From positions 49,782-113,781 of the forward strand of contig JBEKTY010000011.1 of the NCBI GenBank assembly GCA_049515555.1: a stretch of 64,000 bases of DNA, read 5' to 3'. A program made the position numbers and the translations under genes. Positions 17,222-25,801 of the stretch are shown piece after piece. Under the pieces are notes generated by a model. That model searched no databases. It had not been told where the DNA came from and worked only from the letters and a program-made list of their open reading frames with translations. Origin of the DNA: JBEKTY01 sp049515555. Its GTDB lineage: Bacteria > Planctomycetota > Planctomycetia > Pirellulales > Thermoguttaceae. Positions within the stretch are counted from its first letter, which is position 1, and the number at the start of each line of letters is the position of its first letter.

Positions 17222-17244
17222 CACTGCTGGGCAAGCCAGCAGTG
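17222..17244. repeat. Palindrome CACTGCTGG-CAAG-CCAGCAGTG
   Basis: Perfect hairpin with 9-bp arms. It is the short form of an element seen complete at 36396-36469 and 54479-54553, here followed by the same ccaccc. It lies between the divergent mntA operon and the DnaJ-like gene. Confidence 0.8.
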
Positions 17245-17276
17245 CCACCCCCGTGCCCCCTGGGCGTGAGGCCGGC

Positions 17277-17306
17277 TTGCTGAATTGGCCCGTGGCGTCT
17301 TACAAT
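17277..17306 (+). promoter_or_regulatory. Candidate sigma70-type promoter for DnaJ-like gene
   Basis: TTGCTG (17277-17282) and TACAAT (17301-17306) are separated by 18 bp. Transcription would begin near 17313, only a couple of bases before the ATG at 17315, so the message would be almost leaderless. No good RBS was seen before that ATG, which fits. Confidence 0.4.
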
Positions 17307-17314
17307 GGTTGGCG

Positions 17315-18292
17315 ATGGCCGAAGATTACTATAAGACGCTGGGGGTATCGCGTGGGGCTTCGCAGGCCGACATTCAGAAGGCCTACCGCGAGCTGGCGCG
17401 GAAGTACCACCCGGACATGAATCCCGACGACCGCTCGGCGACGAAGAAGTTTCAGCAGATCCAGGCGGCCTTCGACGTGCTGAACAACCCCGAGAAGCGG
17501 GAGATGTACGACCGCTACGGCAGCTCGTTCGAGACGATGGGCGCCGGGGGGCCGCGGGCCGAGCGGGGGGCGGGTTGGGGCCCGGCCGGTTTCGGGCCCG
17601 GCGGGCCCGGCGGATTCCAGGCCGAGGACATCGACCTGGGGCAGTTCTTCGGCGAGCGGTTCGGGCAGGCGGGGCCGGGCGGACTGGGAGATATTTTCTC
17701 GCAGTTCCGCCGCTCGGCCCGGCGGGGCGGGGCGGCTAGGGCCAACCGCGGCGCCGACGTGTCCGCCGAGGTCGAGATCCCCTTCAACACCTCGATCACC
17801 GGCGGCGAAGTGCACCTGGCCCTGCAGCGTGAGTCGGGCCAGGCCGAAACCATTCTCGTCAAGGTCCCGCCGGGGATCGAGGCGGGCAAGAAGATCCGGC
17901 TGCGTGGTCAGGGCGGGCCGGCCCGCAGCGGCGGCACGCCCGGCGACCTGCTGCTGACGGTCCGCGTCGTGCCGCATCCTTTTTTCGCCCGCCGCGGCAA
18001 CAGTCTCTACGTGCGAGTGCCGGTCACCATGGGCGAAGCCGCCGCCGGGGCCACGGTCGACGTGCCCACGCCGAAGGGAACCGTGTCACTGCACGTTCCC
18101 CCCGGAACCTCCAGCGGAACCAAGCTGCGGATCAAAGGGCACGGGGTGGCCGCCGGCAGCGCCACGCCGGGCGACCTGCTGGCCGAGGTGCAGATCGTCA
18201 TGCCCCAAAAACTGACCGATGCCGACCGGGAGGCCATCCGCCAGATTGACCAGCGCTACTCCCAGAACCCGCGGCAGAACCTGCGGTGGTAG
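17315..18292 (+). CDS. DnaJ-like co-chaperone (CbpA type, no zinc finger)
   Basis: A J-domain protein of 325 residues that stimulates Hsp70 (DnaK). The J domain spans residues ~4-70 (DYYKTLGVSRGASQADIQKAYRELARKYHPD...), with the HPD tripeptide intact. A Gly/Phe-rich linker follows (~75-145). Then come two C-terminal beta-barrel substrate-binding domains (EVEIPFNTSITGGEV; LLLTVRVVPHPFFARRG). The CXXCXGXG zinc-finger repeats of true DnaJ are absent, so this is a class B/CbpA-type protein. I used ATG 17315; an upstream in-frame GTG-type start lacks support. A palindromic element follows the gene, and a 19-bp copy of its 3' end reappears on the far side (18395-18413). Confidence 0.93.
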   Translation: MAEDYYKTLGVSRGASQADIQKAYRELARKYHPDMNPDDRSATKKFQQIQAAFDVLNNPEKREMYDRYGSSFETMGAGGPRAERGAGWGPAGFGPGGPGGFQAEDIDLGQFFGERFGQAGPGGLGDIFSQFRRSARRGGAARANRGADVSAEVEIPFNTSITGGEVHLALQRESGQAETILVKVPPGIEAGKKIRLRGQGGPARSGGTPGDLLLTVRVVPHPFFARRGNSLYVRVPVTMGEAAAGATVDVPTPKGTVSLHVPPGTSSGTKLRIKGHGVAAGSATPGDLLAEVQIVMPQKLTDADREAIRQIDQRYSQNPRQNLRW

Positions 18293-18413
18293 GTAAGCGT
18301 TTACGGCGCGGAAAGTAGCAGGCACACTCCGTGTGCCATCCGCTGAAGCGAAACAAAGCCCGGCGGACGGCACACGGAGTGTGCCTGCTACCTTGGCAGA
18401 ACTTGCGGTGGTA
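18273..18413. repeat. Palindromic element flanked by 19-bp direct repeat of gene end
   Basis: A stem of about 23 bp (gtagcaggcacactccgtg... pairing with ...cacggagtgtgcctgctac) occupies 18315-18391. It is flanked by direct repeats ggcagaacctgcggtggta (18273-18291, the last codons and stop of the DnaJ-like gene) and ggcagaacttgcggtggta (18395-18413), identical but for one base. The same hairpin element occurs at 60418-60494 and, in shorter forms, at 52761-52875, 55709-55760 and 59094-59179. Confidence 0.85.
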
Positions 18414-18418
18414 AGAAC

Positions 18419-18769
18419 GTGGGCGACGAGCGACTGCTCCGGGCGTATCGCATCTGCCGGCGGGCCGATTTCCAGCGGGTCTATCGGCGGCGCTGCACCG
18501 CGGGCGACGATCTGCTGCTGATCTTTGCCGCCGCCAACGACCGCCCCTATCCCAGGCTGGGCCTATCGGTCGGGCGCAAGGTGGGCGGGGCGGTCACCCG
18601 CAACCGCTGGAAGCGACGCCTGCGCGAGGCATTCCGCCTGGCACGCCCGGAATTGCCGCCGGGAATCGACCTGGTCGTGACCGTTCGCCCCGCCCCGCCG
18701 CCGCCGGTGGCCGGCCTCAGCCAATCGCTCGTGCGGCTGACAGCCCGGGTCAAGCGAAAACTGGGTTAG
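18419..18769 (+). CDS. rnpA: Ribonuclease P protein component
   Basis: RnpA binds the RNase P RNA and assists 5' maturation of tRNA precursors. The 116-residue protein carries the basic signature TRNRWKRRLREAFRLARPELP (RNR motif) and the N-terminal strand YRICRRADFQRVYRR of the family. The GTG start at 18419 gives a normal N-terminus. yidD follows 114 bp downstream, the conserved bacterial order rnpA-yidD. However, neither rpmH upstream nor yidC downstream is present, and a repeat element now fills the upstream gap. Confidence 0.95.
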   Translation: MGDERLLRAYRICRRADFQRVYRRRCTAGDDLLLIFAAANDRPYPRLGLSVGRKVGGAVTRNRWKRRLREAFRLARPELPPGIDLVVTVRPAPPPPVAGLSQSLVRLTARVKRKLG

Positions 18770-18883
18770 GGGATTTAGGGATTTGGGGATTTAGGGATTT
18801 GGGGAAGCAGTGAGCAGCGAGCAATGGGCAGTCACCCGCCTGAATCTCAAACCTCACAGCTCACAGCTCACAGCTCACAGCTC
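18770..18883. repeat. Tandem repeats between rnpA and yidD
   Basis: A ggatttagggatttgggg run (18771-18803) and a ctcacagctcacagctcacag run (18853-18882) fill the gap. They are non-coding, although the frame of yidD remains open through the second run. Confidence 0.75.
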
Positions 18884-19132
18884 ATGCACTGGCTCGGCAA
18901 GGTCTGGCACATTGCGGTTCGCATCCCGGCGTGGATGCTGATTGGGACGGTTGTGCTGTATCGGATTCTGCTCAGCCCATTGCTGGGACGGCATTGCCGG
19001 TTCGAGCCGTCGTGCAGCGTGTATTTCATCGAGGCGGTGCGGAAGTACGGGTTCCTGCGTGGCGGGTGGCGGGGCGCCTGCCGCATTGCCCGCTGCCACC
19101 CTTGGAATCCAGGCGGAGCGGACCCGCCGTGA
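18884..19132 (+). CDS. yidD: Membrane protein insertion efficiency factor YidD
   Basis: An 82-residue YidD protein, which aids YidC-dependent membrane protein insertion at the inner membrane. The family pattern is complete: an amphipathic/hydrophobic N-terminus, then LYRILLSPLLGRHCRFEPSC, then SVYFIEAVRKYGFLRGGWRGACRIARCHPWNPGG. I chose ATG 18884 because upstream in-frame codons lie in a ctcacag tandem repeat and add a non-family extension. It follows rnpA, as is usual. Confidence 0.95.
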   Translation: MHWLGKVWHIAVRIPAWMLIGTVVLYRILLSPLLGRHCRFEPSCSVYFIEAVRKYGFLRGGWRGACRIARCHPWNPGGADPP

Positions 19133-19401
19133 GGAGAGAAGTTAGAAGTTAGGAGTTAGAATGGCGGAGCGGGCGGTGTTTCGCCGCTCGGGGTTGGCCA
19201 CTCATCACCTCAATGCTGCCACTCGCCGCAGTTTCCCTTAATGCCGCAGATTCCATAGTTTCTCTATTGACCGGGCGGTCGCAAATCACTATTGTGCCCC
19301 GCCGCGAATTGCTCTTCTGAATGGGAATTGGCAGCACTCGGCCGGCCCAGGCCGCCGTCTCCTAACTCCTAACTCCTAACTCCTAACTCCTCCGGCAAAG
19401 C
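19133..19401. repeat. Gap flanked by inverted agttaggagtt / aactcctaact arrays
   Basis: The 269 bp between yidD and the flgI-like gene start with gttagaagttaggagttag (19140-19160) and end with a ctcctaactcctaact run (19361-19390), which is its inverted counterpart. The ~200 bp in between contain no recognisable gene. The arrays could pair as a long stem. Confidence 0.7.
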
Positions 19402-21159
19402 ATGAAACGTCGCCTGTTGTTCTGCTGCGGCGCGATCCTATTGAGCGGCTGCACGTCGTGGAATCTTTTTTCAGACTTCAAGGCCAAGCCCAAAAAGGAC
19501 GAGCCGGCAACCCCGGAGACCAAGCCGCTGCTGGTGGGTGACTTGGCCATTCCGTTCGGTCTGTTTCCGGCCAAGGTGGAAGCGGTGGGACTGGTGACCG
19601 GTCTGCACGGCACCGGCAGCGATCCGGAGCCGTCGCCGCAGCGGTCGATGCTCATGGAGGAGATGCAGCGGCGGGGGGTGAAGAACCCCAATGCCCTGCT
19701 GACATCGCGCGACGTGTCGCTGGTGATGGTCCGCGGCATTCTGCGGCCCGGCGTGCAGAAAGGGGATCGTTTCGACGTGGAGGTCCGCACCTCCGGCCGC
19801 AGCGAGACCACCAGTCTCCGCGGCGGCTACCTGCTCCAGACGCGGCTGACCGACATGGGCGTGGTGCACGGCCAGTTGCTGGACGGAAAGATGCGGGGGA
19901 CGGCCGAAGGGCCGGTGCTGGTCGATCCGTCGGCCTCGGCGGCGGAGAAGAGCGACCGCGTGCTGCTGGGGCGGGGGCGGGTCCTGGGCGGCGGCATCGC
20001 CCACGAGTCGCGCTCCTTGGGCCTGCAAATCACCAAGAGCGAAGCGGGTTCGGCCAGCCTGACCCCCGAGCAGCTCCGCGAGGCGGCGGTCAAGAGCGCC
20101 CAGGTGGCCAACGCCATCAACCGCCGCTTCCACACGTTTAAGGCCGGGATCCAGGTGGGCGTGGCCACGGCCAAGACCGGCAGCTACGTCGATCTGAGCA
20201 TGGATCCCCGCTACAAGGACAACGTCGAGCGCTACATGCAGGTCCTGCGGGCGATCCCGCTGCGGGAGACGGCCTCCGAGACGCAGAAGCGGCTAGCCGG
20301 CCTGGAGAAGGAGCTTCTCGATCCGGCCGCTTCGGCCAGGGCCGCCATTCGGTTGGAGGCCATCGGCATTCCGGCCATCGAGACGTTGCTTAAGGGGATC
20401 AAGTCGCCGGAGCTCGAAGTGCGGTTCAACTCGGCCGAGGCGCTGGCCTATTTGGACCGGCGGGAGGCGGCCGGGCCGTTGGGCGAGGCCGCCCGGCGGG
20501 AGCCGGCCTTCCGGGCCCAATCGCTCACCGCGCTCAGCGTGATCCAGGATTACGCCGCCGCCGAACAGCTTCGCGACCTGCTGGCCCTGCCCAGCGTCGA
20601 AACCCGCTACGGGGCGTTCCGCGCCCTGTGCCGAATCAATCCCGACGACGCCCTCCTGCGCGGCGAGTATTTGGGCGGGCAGTTCAGCTACCACGTGCTC
20701 GATACGCCGGGGGCGCCCATGATTCACGTCACCCGCACGCGCCGGCCGGAGGTCGTGCTGTTCGGGCGGGACCAGCGCTTCCTCACCCCGCTGCGCGTGG
20801 CCGCGGGCAACCAGATCATGGTCAACAGCACGGGCCCCGAGCAGATTACCGTGGCCAAGTTCTCGACCACCGACGGCGACCAGAAGCGGACGGTCTCCAC
20901 GCGGGTAGACGACGTGCTCCGGGCGATCGTCGAGCTGGGCGGCACCTACCCCGACGTGGTGCAGGCCCTGCAGGAGGCGAAGACCGGGTTGGCGCTGGAG
21001 GGCCGATTCGAGGTCGAGGCCCTGCCCGTGGGCGGCCGGACCTACCAGCGGCCGGACCATGCCGACGAGGCGGGGGCGCAATCGCCGGAGCAAGTCGCCG
21101 CCGGCGGCGGCAATTCCGGCGACGGGGGCGGTCCGAGCAAGCAGCCTGTGGTACAATAA
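19402..21159 (+). CDS. FlgI-like P-ring lipoprotein with HEAT-like insertion
   Basis: A 585-residue lipoprotein (KRRLLFCCGAILLSGC). The N-terminal ~270 residues follow the flagellar P-ring protein FlgI: VEAVGLVTGLHGTGSDPEPS, MLMEEMQRRGVKNPNALLTSRDVSLVMV, and GDRFDVEVRTSGRSETTSLRGG. From ~285 to ~410 the sequence becomes Ala/Leu-rich helical pairs (AIRLEAIGIPAIETLLKGIKSPELEVRFNSAEAL...), like HEAT repeats. A further beta domain follows and a Gly-rich tail. True FlgI is ~370 residues, periplasmic and not lipidated, so this is an enlarged, membrane-tethered variant. It may build an envelope ring in this unusual cell wall. Other flagellar genes are absent apart from the distant fliG. Confidence 0.8.
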   Translation: MKRRLLFCCGAILLSGCTSWNLFSDFKAKPKKDEPATPETKPLLVGDLAIPFGLFPAKVEAVGLVTGLHGTGSDPEPSPQRSMLMEEMQRRGVKNPNALLTSRDVSLVMVRGILRPGVQKGDRFDVEVRTSGRSETTSLRGGYLLQTRLTDMGVVHGQLLDGKMRGTAEGPVLVDPSASAAEKSDRVLLGRGRVLGGGIAHESRSLGLQITKSEAGSASLTPEQLREAAVKSAQVANAINRRFHTFKAGIQVGVATAKTGSYVDLSMDPRYKDNVERYMQVLRAIPLRETASETQKRLAGLEKELLDPAASARAAIRLEAIGIPAIETLLKGIKSPELEVRFNSAEALAYLDRREAAGPLGEAARREPAFRAQSLTALSVIQDYAAAEQLRDLLALPSVETRYGAFRALCRINPDDALLRGEYLGGQFSYHVLDTPGAPMIHVTRTRRPEVVLFGRDQRFLTPLRVAAGNQIMVNSTGPEQITVAKFSTTDGDQKRTVSTRVDDVLRAIVELGGTYPDVVQALQEAKTGLALEGRFEVEALPVGGRTYQRPDHADEAGAQSPEQVAAGGGNSGDGGGPSKQPVVQ

Positions 21160-21241
21160 TCCGGTCCAACGTAGCCATCTCGCTCCGCGAGATGGTCTTT
21201 CATCTCGCGGAGCGAGATGAGCACTTCTATTGATTCTGCGG

Positions 21242-21312
21242 CCCTCACCCTAACCCTCTCCCGGAGGGAGAGGGGACCGGGCGATAAATCCTCACGCGGA
21301 GCGTGAGGAGTA
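21242..21312. repeat. Palindromic elements upstream of smc
   Basis: A CCCTCTCCC-GGAGGGAGAGGGG palindrome at 21242-21280 is followed by a small cctcacgcggagcgtgagg hairpin (21291-21309). Just before it, 21177-21225 holds another inverted pair (atctcgctccgcgagat / atctcgcggagcgagat). These fill the gap between the flgI-like gene and smc. Confidence 0.75.
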
Positions 21313-21340
21313 CGTAAACCCACGCGAACTGCTCCCGTCC

Positions 21341-24300
21341 ATGCTCAAGGCGCTCGAACTGGCCGGCTTCAAGAGCTTCGCCGATAAGACGCGGTTCGCA
21401 TTCCCCCGCGGGATTACGGTGGTCGTCGGCCCCAACGGTTCGGGCAAGTCGAACGTGGTCGACGCCATCAAGTGGGTGCTGGGCGAGCAGAGCGTGAAGA
21501 GCCTCCGCGGCCGGGAGATGGCCGACGTTATTTTCAACGGCTCCCCCACGCGGCGGGCAGTCAATGCCGCCGAGATCACGCTCACGCTCGATAACGCCAA
21601 CCGCCTGCTGCCCGTTGATACGCCCGAGGTCCACATTACCCGCCGGGTCTATCGCAACGGCGAGGGCGAGTACCTGATCAACCGCAACCCCTGCCGCCTG
21701 CGGGACATCCGCGATACGCTGGCCGGCAGCGGCCTGGGCACGCAGGCCTACAGCGTCATCGAGCAGGGCAAGGTCGACGTGCTGTTGCAGTCTTCGGCCA
21801 AGGATCGGCGGGTGATCTTCGAGGAGGCCGCCGGCATCAGCCGCTTCAAGCTCAAGAAGCTGGAGGCTCTGCGGCGTCTGGAGCGGGTGGGACAGAACCT
21901 GCTGCGGCTGTCGGATATCGTCGAGGAGGTGGAGAGCCGTGTGCGGGGCGTCCGGGCCCAGGCGGGCAAGGCCCGCCGCTACCAGGAATACACCGGCCGC
22001 CTGCAAGAGCTCCGCACCCAGGTGGCCCTGGTCGATTGGCGGCGGCTCAGCCAGCGATTGGCCGGGCTGGATGGCGAGATCCAGGCCCTGGCCGCCGAGC
22101 GCGAGGCGGGCACAGCCGCGGCCGATGCCCTGGAAGTCCAGCTTATCGACATCGACGCCCGGCTGGGCCAGTGCCTGGAGGCCGTCCGCCAGGGCGAGGG
22201 ACAAATTGCCGCCAATCGCGAGCGGATCGCCGGCCGCGAGTCGGCCATCGAGCACGAGCGCAGCCGCTTGGCCGACCTGGAGGAGGAGATCCAGCGGCAG
22301 CGGCGGCAGGTCGTCCTGCTCAGTGCCCGCGCCGAGGATTTCGAGCAGCGCCGGCAGCAGACGGGGGAAGCGGTCAGCGCGGCCGAGGAGCAGCGTGCGG
22401 CCATCGTGGGGCGGCTGGCGGAAGGCCAGCAGAGGCTCAGCGAGGCAGCGGCCGGGCTGGACCAGGTCCGCGGCGAGCACGAGCGTCGCCGGGCGGACCA
22501 ACTGGAGCTGATGCGGGGGGCCGCGACGCTGGGCAACGAGATCAGCGGCCTGGAGAGCCAACTGTCGGCCACTGAGGCGGCCCGCCAGCGGAGCCGGGCC
22601 CGAATAGCCGACCTGGACCGGCAGATCGGCGTCCTGGCGGCCGAGCTGGATGCCTTGCGCCGCCGCCGCGAGGAGTTGGCCCGCGCCGTCGATTCCCACA
22701 ATGAGCTCCTCCTGGCCGCCGAGCAACAGTTGCTCCAGGATCAGCAGCAGCTCGCGGTACGGCAGGATGAGCTGGCCGGGCTTCGCCAACGGCAGAGCGC
22801 CGCAGCGGAGCGGGCCGCGATCCTCGAGGAACTGCACCGCCGCCAGGAAGGTCTTACGGCGGGGGTTAAGGAAGTGCTAGCCCGCGCCGGCGGAGCCGAC
22901 CCCGGGCCGCTGGCCGGCGTGCGGGGCCTGGTGGCCGACCTGCTGCAGGTGAGCGTCGAGGCCGCGCCCCTCATCGAAGTGGCCCTGGGGCAAACTGCGC
23001 AGCATGTGGTGGCCGCGCACAGCCCGCCGCTGGTCGAGTTCCTGGAAGGTTATTCCCAGCGTTTGGCGGGCCGCGTGGGGTTCGTGTGGCTGGAGGGGTC
23101 GCCGCCGCCGGGCGGTGGGGTCGATCTGGCCGGCCGGCCCGGTGTTCTGGGGCGGGCCGACAGCTACGTCCAGGCGCAGCCGCAACTGGCCGGCCTAGTT
23201 GCGCGGCTGCTCGGTCGCACGTGGATCGTCGAAAAGCTGGCCGACGCGCTGGCCCTGGCACCGCTGGCCGGGCAGGAGGTGAACTTCGTCACCCTGGCTG
23301 GCGAGCTCCGGCAGGGCGACGACACGTTGGTGGTCGGACCGCCCCAGGCGGCCACGGGCCTGATCTCGCGGCGGAGCCAGCTCCGGGCCCTGCAAGCGCA
23401 ACTGGCCGACTTGGCGGCCAAGACCCGCTCAGGCCAGGCGGCCGCCGACGGCCTGCAAGCCCAAATCGTCCGCGGGCAGGAAGAGGTTCACCGGCGGGCC
23501 GCCGAGCACCGCCGCGCGGCCGAGGCCCTGGCCGACCACCGCCTGAAGCTCACCGCCACGGAAGAGCGGCGGGCCCAGTTCAGCCAGCAGCGGCAAGGCT
23601 TGGAGGGCGAGTGCCGGGCCGCGGCCGAGCAGCACGACGCGGCCCAGGGCCGCCTGACCGAGGCCCGCGAGCAACGTCGCCGCCTCGACGCGGAACTGAC
23701 GCAGATGGAGGAGCAACTGGCCGCCCTGGCCCGCCAAATCGCCAGCCTGGAGGCCCAGCGGCAGACGCTGGACCACCAGAGCACCGAGACCCAGGTCGAG
23801 CTGGGCAAGAGCGAGGAACGGCTGCGGAACCTGCAAATCCGCCTGCGGCAGTTCGAGGAAGGCCGGCAGGAACGCGATCGGGCCATCGCCGACGGCCGCG
23901 GCCAGTTGGCCCAGTCGGTCGCCCGGGCCGATCAGGCCCGGTGGAACATCCTCCGGGCGGAATCGGAGGTCGCCGAGCTGTACCTCCGCAAGGAAGCTTT
24001 CGCCGACGAGACCCGCCGGCGGTTCCTGGAGCGCGAGGCGCTCCAGGAGCAGCGGACCGGCTTGACGGCCGAAACCCAGCGGATGCGGGCCAAGCTCCGC
24101 AAGCTCGAGGAACGGCTTCACGGCCAGCAGATGGCGGCCAACGAGGTCCGCCACGACCGCGAGGCCCTGGCCGCCAGGCTCCGCGAAGATTACGGCATCG
24201 AATTGGCCGATCTGGAACACCACACAAGCCCCGAGGAAGAGCAGCAGCGGGAAGCGGTGCAGCAGGAAATCGAGGAGCTGCGGCAGAAGATCAACAACCT

Positions 24301-24961
24301 GGGCCACGTGAACATCGAGGCCCTCGAGGAGCTCCAGACCCTGGAGACCCGTTACCAGACACTCTCCGACCAGTATCGCGACCTGACCGGCGCCAAGGCC
24401 GCCCTGGAGAAGATCATCGAGCGGATCAATGCCGACAGCCGGCGGCTGTTCACCGAGACCCTGGAGACGGTCCGCGGGCACTTCCAGGAGTTGTTCCGGG
24501 AGCTATTCGGGGGGGGGCGGGCCGAGATCGTGCTGGAAGAGAACGTCGATATTCTGGAGAGCGGGATCGAGATCGTGGCCCGGCCGCCCGGCAAGGAGCC
24601 GCGGAGCATCTCGCTGCTTAGCGGGGGCGAAAAAACCCTGACCTGCGTGGCCCTGCTGCTGGCCATGTTTCGCAGCCGTCCCAGCCCCTTTTGCGTGTTG
24701 GACGAGGTCGACGCCGCCCTGGACGAGGCCAACATCGACCGTTTCACCAAGGTCCTCCGCGATTTTTCGACCTGCACCCAGTTTATCATCGTTACCCACT
24801 CGAAGAAGACGATGACCTGCGCCAACACAATATATGGGGTGACGATGCAGGAGTCGGGCGTGTCGAAACAGGTCTCGGTACGGTTCGAGGACGTCAGCGA
24901 CGACGGCCAGATCCTGCCCGAGCGGCTGGCCCCCTCCGGCGACGAGACCCAGGCCGCGTAG
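21341..24961 (+). CDS. smc: Chromosome segregation protein SMC
   Basis: SMC is the ATPase core of bacterial condensin, which compacts and segregates the nucleoid. The 1,206-residue length is normal. Walker A is GPNGSGKSN (residues 30-38). The long coiled coils are rich in Gln/Arg/Glu/Ala heptads. The hinge lies at about 516-676 (starting DPGPLAGVRGLVADLLQVS). The C-terminal head has signature LLSGGEKTL (~1092) and Walker B FCVLDEVDAALDEANIDRF (~1116). ATG 21341 is the family start (MLKALELAGFKSFADKT). scpA/scpB are not in the window. A convergent-looking palindromic element follows at 24970. Confidence 0.97.
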   Translation: MLKALELAGFKSFADKTRFAFPRGITVVVGPNGSGKSNVVDAIKWVLGEQSVKSLRGREMADVIFNGSPTRRAVNAAEITLTLDNANRLLPVDTPEVHITRRVYRNGEGEYLINRNPCRLRDIRDTLAGSGLGTQAYSVIEQGKVDVLLQSSAKDRRVIFEEAAGISRFKLKKLEALRRLERVGQNLLRLSDIVEEVESRVRGVRAQAGKARRYQEYTGRLQELRTQVALVDWRRLSQRLAGLDGEIQALAAEREAGTAAADALEVQLIDIDARLGQCLEAVRQGEGQIAANRERIAGRESAIEHERSRLADLEEEIQRQRRQVVLLSARAEDFEQRRQQTGEAVSAAEEQRAAIVGRLAEGQQRLSEAAAGLDQVRGEHERRRADQLELMRGAATLGNEISGLESQLSATEAARQRSRARIADLDRQIGVLAAELDALRRRREELARAVDSHNELLLAAEQQLLQDQQQLAVRQDELAGLRQRQSAAAERAAILEELHRRQEGLTAGVKEVLARAGGADPGPLAGVRGLVADLLQVSVEAAPLIEVALGQTAQHVVAAHSPPLVEFLEGYSQRLAGRVGFVWLEGSPPPGGGVDLAGRPGVLGRADSYVQAQPQLAGLVARLLGRTWIVEKLADALALAPLAGQEVNFVTLAGELRQGDDTLVVGPPQAATGLISRRSQLRALQAQLADLAAKTRSGQAAADGLQAQIVRGQEEVHRRAAEHRRAAEALADHRLKLTATEERRAQFSQQRQGLEGECRAAAEQHDAAQGRLTEAREQRRRLDAELTQMEEQLAALARQIASLEAQRQTLDHQSTETQVELGKSEERLRNLQIRLRQFEEGRQERDRAIADGRGQLAQSVARADQARWNILRAESEVAELYLRKEAFADETRRRFLEREALQEQRTGLTAETQRMRAKLRKLEERLHGQQMAANEVRHDREALAARLREDYGIELADLEHHTSPEEEQQREAVQQEIEELRQKINNLGHVNIEALEELQTLETRYQTLSDQYRDLTGAKAALEKIIERINADSRRLFTETLETVRGHFQELFRELFGGGRAEIVLEENVDILESGIEIVARPPGKEPRSISLLSGGEKTLTCVALLLAMFRSRPSPFCVLDEVDAALDEANIDRFTKVLRDFSTCTQFIIVTHSKKTMTCANTIYGVTMQESGVSKQVSVRFEDVSDDGQILPERLAPSGDETQAA

Positions 24962-24969
24962 CGCGGGAG

Positions 24970-25066
24970 TATTCACGGGTCGTTCGTTGTGACCGCATTC
25001 ATGCGGTCCTTGACCTATTCACACCTTCCAGACCCGATGAATCGGGTCACTACGAGCCTCGGTGAA
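24970..25066. repeat. Palindromic element of the GTGACC-GCATTCATGC family
   Basis: Contains gtgaccgcattcatgcggtc and gacccgatgaatcgggtcac, each a small palindrome, with outer ends attcac / gtgaa. An inverted, more complete copy lies at 33255-33361, where it is flanked by target-site-like duplications. Here it follows the smc stop by 8 bp. Confidence 0.75.
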
Positions 25067-25801
25067 CGTCCGGGTTAATACTGTCGCTACGACCTCGCTA
25101 CGTTGCCCAATCCCTCTTCTTGTCACCATTGGAAGTGCCGTTTCCAGTGTCAGATCCGGTTTCCTCCCTACAACTGGAGAAACTCACTAAAGTCGTATGG
25201 CATCGCGGGGCGAATTTAATCATCAGAAGGCTTGTTCCGCCGCTGACACCTCCTTGGGATGTGCAGCCTGACGGGACGGGCCGGAGGGGGGACCTGCCTT
25301 TATGCTGCCGACGGTCAGGAATGGCGTGAACCGGCCCGAAGTTGCTGTGTCTCGCGTCATTCCGGGCCGCGCAGAGCTGAAGGGCCACGCCTGGAACGTC
25401 TGCCGTTGGCCGACTCTCGATGGCGGATCGCTGGCTCGTCTTACCCCTGCCAAGCTGGAACTTGCCGGACGATTGTGTGAGGAGTCGGAGGAATTCGCAA
25501 GGGAACGACGGAAACACGCCTTCCCTATTTTACGGATTTTCTCTGGCTTCCGGATGCCACGGTTGCCGATGTAGTAAGTGCGGCGCGGGTCAGAGGGAGC
25601 TGAACCACAGCCAAAACCAGCGATTACCAAATGCCCCGACCCAGATGCTTGCGGTGCCCCCGACCGATTTTCGGTCCGGACGACGGAGCACACAAGGGGC
25701 GAACCTCCGCAAGCAAGGGGCGATAGGGTCTCGGTGAAGGCAGAGGGGCCTTCGGCGAGACACAACTCAAACCAACGCGAGAGATGATTGGAGAGCCTGC
25801 G
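25067..25801. other. Long stretch without a recognisable gene
   Basis: About 735 bp between smc and the helix-turn-helix/receiver gene, with lower GC than the surrounding genes. Several short open frames exist on both strands (for example 25302-25574 +, 25098-25517 -). None has an RBS, family resemblance or codon bias like the neighbours. Possible contents are a decayed gene or a long regulated leader for the downstream gene. I see no tRNA, terminator with T-run or riboswitch fold that I can name. Confidence 0.4.

Noticed and set aside
25098..25574. Small frames on both strands in the 735-bp gap (25098-25517 -, 25302-25574 +)
   Set aside because: No RBS, no familiar sequence and composition unlike neighbouring genes.
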